Below, piece by piece: positions 60,324-64,000 of a stretch of 64,000 nucleotides of DNA. Source of the DNA: an uncultured candidate division Zixibacteria bacterium (GTDB lineage Bacteria > Zixibacteria > MSB-5A5 > GN15 > PGXB01); NCBI GenBank assembly GCA_937925655.1, contig CALAMC010000065.1, forward strand, positions 14,418 to 78,417, given 5' to 3'. The position numbers and the translations under genes were made by a program. Every line of letters starts with the position of its first letter. Position 1 is the first letter of the stretch. The notes under the pieces are model-generated. The model did no database searches. It saw nothing but the letters and a program-made list of their open reading frames with translations, and was not told the origin of the DNA.

Positions 60324-60890
60324 CTATTCTTCTTTTTTATCGTTGTCCCCACCCGGTTCGACATCGGTCTGTGCCTCGCCGGCGGGTTCCGTCAATGTAT
60401 CATTTGTCGTTTCGACATCTTCATCTTTGGCTTTGGCCGCGGCCTTTTTTGACTTGGTGGCCGGTCTTTTTTTCGTGGCCGTTGTTTCGGTTTCCTCGTC
60501 CTTCACCTTTTTCTTGCGGCGCCCGCGCCCTTTGGGCTCTTCCGGTACCGGCTCGCCCTCTACCTCAACCAGCAGGTGACAGAATCTTTTACGAATACGA
60601 AAGACCCGTCCCATGGACTGAAATCGGACCCTTTTAGCGGTCGGAGCTTCGTCCACCATAATTTTCGAAATTGACAGGTCTTCGGCGCGCAACTTGGCCG
60701 TGCCGACGGCGGCGATGGCATTGGCGGCCGCTGATTTGACCGTTTTGGCCAGCGGGTGGGCGGCGGCTTTGGGAATAAAATTCAAAATATTAAGGGCTTC
60801 CTCAACCGGCTTGCCTTTGACGAGAGCCGCGACCCGGCGCATTTTTTTCGGGGACATGCGCAAATATTTTATTCTTGCTTTTGCCTGCAT
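60324..60890 (-). CDS. rplV: 50S ribosomal protein L22 with long charged tail
   Basis: 188 residues against ~110 in E. coli. The core (1-115) has YLRMSPKKMRRVAALVKGKP and the exit-tunnel loop region ending at RVFRIRKRFCHLLVEVEG. Residues ~118-188 are a Lys/Glu/Thr-rich low-complexity tail (ATKKRPATKSKKAAAKAKDE, ending DNDKKEE) that should lie on the ribosome surface near the tunnel exit. Confidence 0.97.
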   Translation of the reverse strand: MQAKARIKYLRMSPKKMRRVAALVKGKPVEEALNILNFIPKAAAHPLAKTVKSAAANAIAAVGTAKLRAEDLSISKIMVDEAPTAKRVRFQSMGRVFRIRKRFCHLLVEVEGEPVPEEPKGRGRRKKKVKDEETETTATKKRPATKSKKAAAKAKDEDVETTNDTLTEPAGEAQTDVEPGGDNDKKEE

Positions 60891-60904
60891 CTTTCAGTGG
60901 CTCC

Positions 60905-61195
60905 TTATCCCTTGATGGTGCTGGCGCGTTCAACCAACTTGCCGCCATGACCGCGGAAAGTGCGAGTCGGAGCAAACTCACCAAGCTTGTGCCCAACCAT
61001 ATTTTCGGTTACATAAATGGGAATGAATTTATTGCCGTTATGCACGGCCAGTGTATGACCGACAAATTCCGGCGAAATAGTTGACCGCCGCGACCAGGTT
61101 TTGATGACTTTTTTGTCACCGGTGCGGTTGAGTTCATCTATTTTCTTCAGCAATTTGGGTTCTATGTATGGTCCCTTTTTCAATGACCGTGGCAT
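60905..61195 (-). CDS. rpsS: 30S ribosomal protein S19
   Basis: 96 residues. MPRSLKKGPYIEPKLLKKID, KTWSRRSTISPEFVGHTLAV and MVGHKLGEFAPTRTFRGHGG are the conserved parts. It forms the head of the 30S subunit with S13. Confidence 0.98.
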   Translation of the reverse strand: MPRSLKKGPYIEPKLLKKIDELNRTGDKKVIKTWSRRSTISPEFVGHTLAVHNGNKFIPIYVTENMVGHKLGEFAPTRTFRGHGGKLVERASTIKG

Positions 61196-61213
61196 TTATT
61201 TCCTCCGCGCTTA

Positions 61214-62041
61214 TTACTTTTTGCCGCGACGTTCAACAATATATTTATTGGATTTGCGTTTCCGTCTCGTCTTCAAACCCTTGGTCTTTTTGCCCCACGG
61301 CGTGCAGGGATGGCGACCGCCGCTGCTTTTGCCTTCGCCGCCGCCCATGGGATGGTCATGCGGGTTCATGGCTACGCCGCGGACTTTGGGACGGCGCCCG
61401 CGCCAGCGCGATGCTCCGGCTTTTCCCAGCGAAATATTCTTATGATCGGAGTTGCCCACTTCGCCGACGGTGGCCAGGCATTCCTGCCGAACCAGGCGAA
61501 CTTCACCGGACGGCATTTTCAGATGAGCATAGAGCCCTTCTTTGGCCGCAAGCTGGACATATGACCCGGCGCTACGGGCCATTTTGCCGCCACGCCCCGG
61601 AAACATTTCAACGTTGTGAATCGAAGTACCCAGCGGCATATTTTTTATCGGGAGCGTATTGCCGACGCGGATATCGGCGTTTTCGCCCGAGATCACGCGG
61701 TCATCAACCTTGAGCCCTTCGGGGGCCAGAATATATCTTTTCTCGCCATCCGCGTAATGGAGCAGGGCGATATTGGCCGAGCGATTGGGGTCGTACTCGA
61801 TGGACGCCACCCGGGCCGGAATACCGTGTTTATTGCGCTTGAAATCAATAATGCGGTAGAATCTCTTATGTCCGCCGCCGCGATGACGGGCCGTCACCCG
61901 GCCCTTATTATTGCGACCGCCGGACTTTTTTAGCGGCATGAGCAGGGATTTTTCCGGAACCGTCGAGGTGATTTCCTCGAAAGTCGGAATCATCCGAAAG
62001 CGCAGGGACGGCGTGGTCGGCTTAAATTTCTTGATACCCAT
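61214..62041 (-). CDS. rplB: 50S ribosomal protein L2
   Basis: 275 residues. It is needed for subunit joining and peptidyl transfer. Conserved parts are GRVTARHRGGGHKRFYRIID, the SH3-like core VASIEYDPNRSANIALLHYA, and VRGVAMNPHDHPMGGGEGKS with the functionally important His near the peptidyl-transferase centre. Confidence 0.98.
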   Translation of the reverse strand: MGIKKFKPTTPSLRFRMIPTFEEITSTVPEKSLLMPLKKSGGRNNKGRVTARHRGGGHKRFYRIIDFKRNKHGIPARVASIEYDPNRSANIALLHYADGEKRYILAPEGLKVDDRVISGENADIRVGNTLPIKNMPLGTSIHNVEMFPGRGGKMARSAGSYVQLAAKEGLYAHLKMPSGEVRLVRQECLATVGEVGNSDHKNISLGKAGASRWRGRRPKVRGVAMNPHDHPMGGGEGKSSGGRHPCTPWGKKTKGLKTRRKRKSNKYIVERRGKK

Positions 62042-62059
62042 TTTTCAACCTATATACTG

Positions 62060-62350
62060 CTAAACATTGTCAAAATCTGTTATATGCTGACCCTGGGCGA
62101 GTGTCACGACGGCTTTTTTCCATGCCGTCGTCCGACCCATAAAGCGACCCAGGCGCTTTGGCTTGCCCGGCATAACCATGGTCCGAACCGAATCGACTTT
62201 GACGCCGAAGGCTTTTTCCACGGCCCTTTTTATTTCCGGTTTGGTGGCCTTGCGTTTTACCTGGAAAACATAGGCATTGGTCGCTTCACGCATCAGGTTC
62301 GATTTTTCGGTGATGCGGTGCAACTGCAATAATTCGCGCGGATCGTTCAT
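62060..62350 (-). CDS. rplW: 50S ribosomal protein L23
   Basis: 96 residues. It binds at the tunnel exit and docks trigger factor and SRP. The family core is EKSNLMREATNAYVFQVKRK and AFGVKVDSVRTMVMPGKPKR. Its ATG overlaps the rplD stop by 4 nt. Confidence 0.97.
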   Translation of the reverse strand: MNDPRELLQLHRITEKSNLMREATNAYVFQVKRKATKPEIKRAVEKAFGVKVDSVRTMVMPGKPKRLGRFMGRTTAWKKAVVTLAQGQHITDFDNV

Positions 62351-62973
62351 TTGCCAAATACCTCCTCGGCCTTCTCCAAGCCGGCTTTTGTAAACAGCAG
62401 GACGTCGGCGTTAAGGATATCGTATGTATTGGCCAGGGCGGCGCGCATGTATTTGGCTCGATTGAGATTTCTCGCCGAAAGTACCAGGTTATTACATTGA
62501 CCTTCATCCAGAATCAGGCAACGCTTGTCTTCCAACCCCAGATTGTCGAGAATCTTCACCAACGCCCGCGTTTTAATTTGGTCTAAATTGAGATCGTCGA
62601 CGACCCGGATGTTATCATGACGGGCCTTGTCCGAAAATGCCGAAATCTGGGCCAGACGTTTCATGCGTTTGGGAAATTTGCTGAAGTATGACTTCGGGCT
62701 GGGGCCGAATACGGTTCCGCCCCCGCGCCACAGGGGTGAACGAATGGTGCCCGCGCGGGCCCGCCCGGTACCTTTCTGGCGGTACGGTTTTTTCCCGCCG
62801 CCGCTGACTTCGGTGCGACCTTTGGTACTGGATGTCCCCTGTCTTTGATTGGACAGGTAATTGACCACATACTGGTGCACAACGTACTGATTCGGCTCGG
62901 CCCCGAATAACGAATCGCTTAGGGTGACGGTGCCGATTTGCGTGCCTTCCTTATTATATAATTTCGCTTCCAT
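62347..62973 (-). CDS. rplD: 50S ribosomal protein L4
   Basis: 208 residues. The extended tunnel loop includes SSTKGRTEVSGGGKKPYRQK, GTGRARAGTIRSPLWRGGGT and VFGPSPKSYFSKFPKRMKR. The C-terminal globular domain ends LFTKAGLEKAEEVFGK. It overlaps rplW by 4 nt. In enteric bacteria L4 also represses this operon. Confidence 0.98.
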   Translation of the reverse strand: MEAKLYNKEGTQIGTVTLSDSLFGAEPNQYVVHQYVVNYLSNQRQGTSSTKGRTEVSGGGKKPYRQKGTGRARAGTIRSPLWRGGGTVFGPSPKSYFSKFPKRMKRLAQISAFSDKARHDNIRVVDDLNLDQIKTRALVKILDNLGLEDKRCLILDEGQCNNLVLSARNLNRAKYMRAALANTYDILNADVLLFTKAGLEKAEEVFGK

Positions 62974-62986
62974 AGTACACCGTCCT

Positions 62987-63613
62987 CTACTTCCGCCGAT
63001 TGGTTTGCCGGATTTTCAACAGAGTTCCCTTTTTGCCGGGCACGGCACCCCGAACAAGGATCAAATTTTCCGAATCGATCACCTGGATTACCTCCAGATT
63101 CAAAACGGTTACCCTGTCCTTGCCCATTTTGCCCGCAGCGCGCATGCCTTTATAGACGCGCGAGGGATATGACGAGGAGCCGATCGAACCCACGGCACGC
63201 GCCCGGTCGGACTGGCCATGAGTAATTTGAGCCCCGGCAAAATGATGCCGCTTCATGGCACCCTGAAAACCGAGACCCCGGGATATGCCGGTCACGTCCA
63301 CCCGTTCACCGGGTTTAAAAATGTCGGCTTTGATTTCCTGACCGATCTCGACCGTGTTATCACCCCGGATTTCCCGCAGATAGCGCCGCGGCTCCAGTCC
63401 GGATTTCGCAAATACGCCGGCTTCGGGTTTGTTGAAAAGGTTCTTGCGACGTTCGCCATAACCCACCTGCAAAGCCTCGTAGCCGTCTTTTTCAATCGTT
63501 TTCCTCCTGACCACAACGCACGGGCCGGCTTCGATTACCGAAACCGGGATTTCGTCTCCATCGGGAGCGAAGACGCGCGTCATGCCCAGTTTTTTTCCAA
63601 TTATTTCCTTCAT
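62987..63613 (-). CDS. rplC: 50S ribosomal protein L3
   Basis: 208 residues. Family signatures are MKEIIGKKLGMTRVFAPDGD, VDVTGISRGLGFQGAMKRHH and GSIGSSSYPSRVYKGMRAAG. It reaches toward the peptidyl-transferase centre. It lies 13 nt after rpsJ. Confidence 0.98.
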   Translation of the reverse strand: MKEIIGKKLGMTRVFAPDGDEIPVSVIEAGPCVVVRRKTIEKDGYEALQVGYGERRKNLFNKPEAGVFAKSGLEPRRYLREIRGDNTVEIGQEIKADIFKPGERVDVTGISRGLGFQGAMKRHHFAGAQITHGQSDRARAVGSIGSSSYPSRVYKGMRAAGKMGKDRVTVLNLEVIQVIDSENLILVRGAVPGKKGTLLKIRQTNRRK

Positions 63614-63626
63614 CGTACTTTCACCA

Positions 63627-63935
63627 TCAGGTCTTAATCTCGACGTCGACGCCGGCCGGAAGGTCCAGCTTCATGAGCGCGTCAACGGTCTGAGGAGTCG
63701 ATTCATATATGTCGATCAGACGCTTGTGAATTCTGGTCTCGAATTGCTCCCGGGACTTTTTATCCACATGCGGCGACCGCAATACAGTGTATACCGTCCG
63801 TTTGGTCGGCAGAGGAATCGGACCGGCGATCCGGGCTCCGGTTCTCAAAACCGTGCGCGCGATCTCCTTGGTCGACCGATCAAGTGCATAGTGATCGTAT
63901 GCCTTGAGTTTTATTCGTATTTTTTGGGAATCCAT
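63627..63935 (-). CDS. rpsJ: 30S ribosomal protein S10
   Basis: 102 residues. IRIKLKAYDHYALDRSTKEI opens the protein; GARIAGPIPLPTKRTVYTVL and the end LDLPAGVDVEIKT are conserved. It also partners NusB in antitermination. It is the first gene of the S10 group, 25 nt after tuf. Confidence 0.98.
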   Translation of the reverse strand: MDSQKIRIKLKAYDHYALDRSTKEIARTVLRTGARIAGPIPLPTKRTVYTVLRSPHVDKKSREQFETRIHKRLIDIYESTPQTVDALMKLDLPAGVDVEIKT

Positions 63936-63960
63936 AATAAACCTGTTTCTTCAATCCTCG

Positions 63961-64000
63961 CTATTCGATAATCTCGGTGATGACGCCGGCGCCGACGGTT
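63961..64000 (-). CDS. tuf: Elongation factor Tu, C-terminal end (partial)
   Basis: The last 12 codons and stop are in the window. They read TVGAGVITEIIE, the standard end of EF-Tu; the gene continues past base 64000. Its position directly before rpsJ is the common str-S10 arrangement. Confidence 0.9.
   Translation of the reverse strand, partial: TVGAGVITEIIE

Noticed and set aside
48900..63900. Plus-strand frames of 60-290 codons opposite the ribosomal genes (for example 57155-58039)
   Set aside because: They are antisense shadows of well-conserved ribosomal protein genes.
1..64000. CRISPR arrays, insertion sequences, rRNA genes, replication origin
   Set aside because: No regularly spaced repeats, transposase frames or rRNA-like sequence were seen; only the two short repeat families near 11-12 kb.

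Overview
The window is a chromosomal segment of a Gram-negative, diderm bacterium of intermediate GC content. Several predicted outer-membrane beta-barrels, a lipid-linked heptose-type glycosyltransferase, UppP, PorV/PorQ-like and FadL/PorV-like proteins, and lipoproteins with clear lipoboxes all imply an outer membrane. The mix of protein families (PorV-like proteins, peptidase-MA/PD40/barrel proteins, DUF5683-PEGA proteins) resembles the FCB superphylum, and the best guess is candidate phylum Zixibacteria or a close relative. The readable promoters have TTGACA/TATAAT-type hexamers rather than the Bacteroidetes -33/-7 pattern. The taxonomic call is inference; no 16S gene is present.

Almost everything is on the minus strand. 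From 754 to 7859 lies an acyl-CoA metabolism block. Its first half, in transcription order, is an archaeal-type HMG-CoA synthase, a thiolase and a DUF35 zinc-ribbon/OB protein. Its second half is a methylcrotonyl-CoA-carboxylase-type carboxyltransferase, a methylglutaconyl-CoA-hydratase-like enzyme, a biotin carboxylase and a biotin carrier protein. Together these could link acetyl-CoA to HMG-CoA, methylglutaconyl-CoA and methylcrotonyl-CoA, either for leucine breakdown or in reverse for isovaleryl-type building blocks. A small plus-strand group follows (8073-11460): a secreted protein, a methyltransferase remnant, a 2H phosphoesterase, a BaiN/YhiN-type flavoprotein, an SH3 protein and a molbindin-like protein. 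Two families of dispersed palindromic repeats lie at 11148-11900.

From 11903 to 15380 is a heat-shock group (CbpA-type DnaJ, DnaK, Hsp20). From 15579 to 21692 is an operon with a huge secreted metalloprotease-like/PD40/outer-membrane-barrel protein, a PQQ-propeller lipoprotein and a HEAT-repeat protein. From 21852 to 25184 come AmrS, a GT9-GmhB fusion and UppP. At 25893-26081 two divergent consensus promoters share a 12-bp inverted repeat; they serve an outer-membrane protein and a sodium:amino-acid symporter with its 42-residue small subunit. A sigma-54 response regulator converges on the symporter.

From 29353 to 42430 are cell-envelope genes: a FN3 lipoprotein, a PEGA/DUF5683 protein, a sugar transferase, three outer-membrane proteins, an M48 protease, a GH57 glycosidase and a TPR protein. 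From 42470 to 48085 are three tRNAs (Arg-CCT, Pro-CGG, Pro-GGG) and housekeeping genes: apt, acylphosphatase, a LOG-like protein, surE, a GT2, a MerR regulator, gpsA and plsY.

From 48294 to the end is one uninterrupted S10-spc-alpha ribosomal superoperon, running from the 3' end of tuf to rplQ, with infA, map, adk, secY and rpoA embedded. It ends in a strong terminator at 48240-48271. Several of its ribosomal proteins have long charged C-terminal tails.
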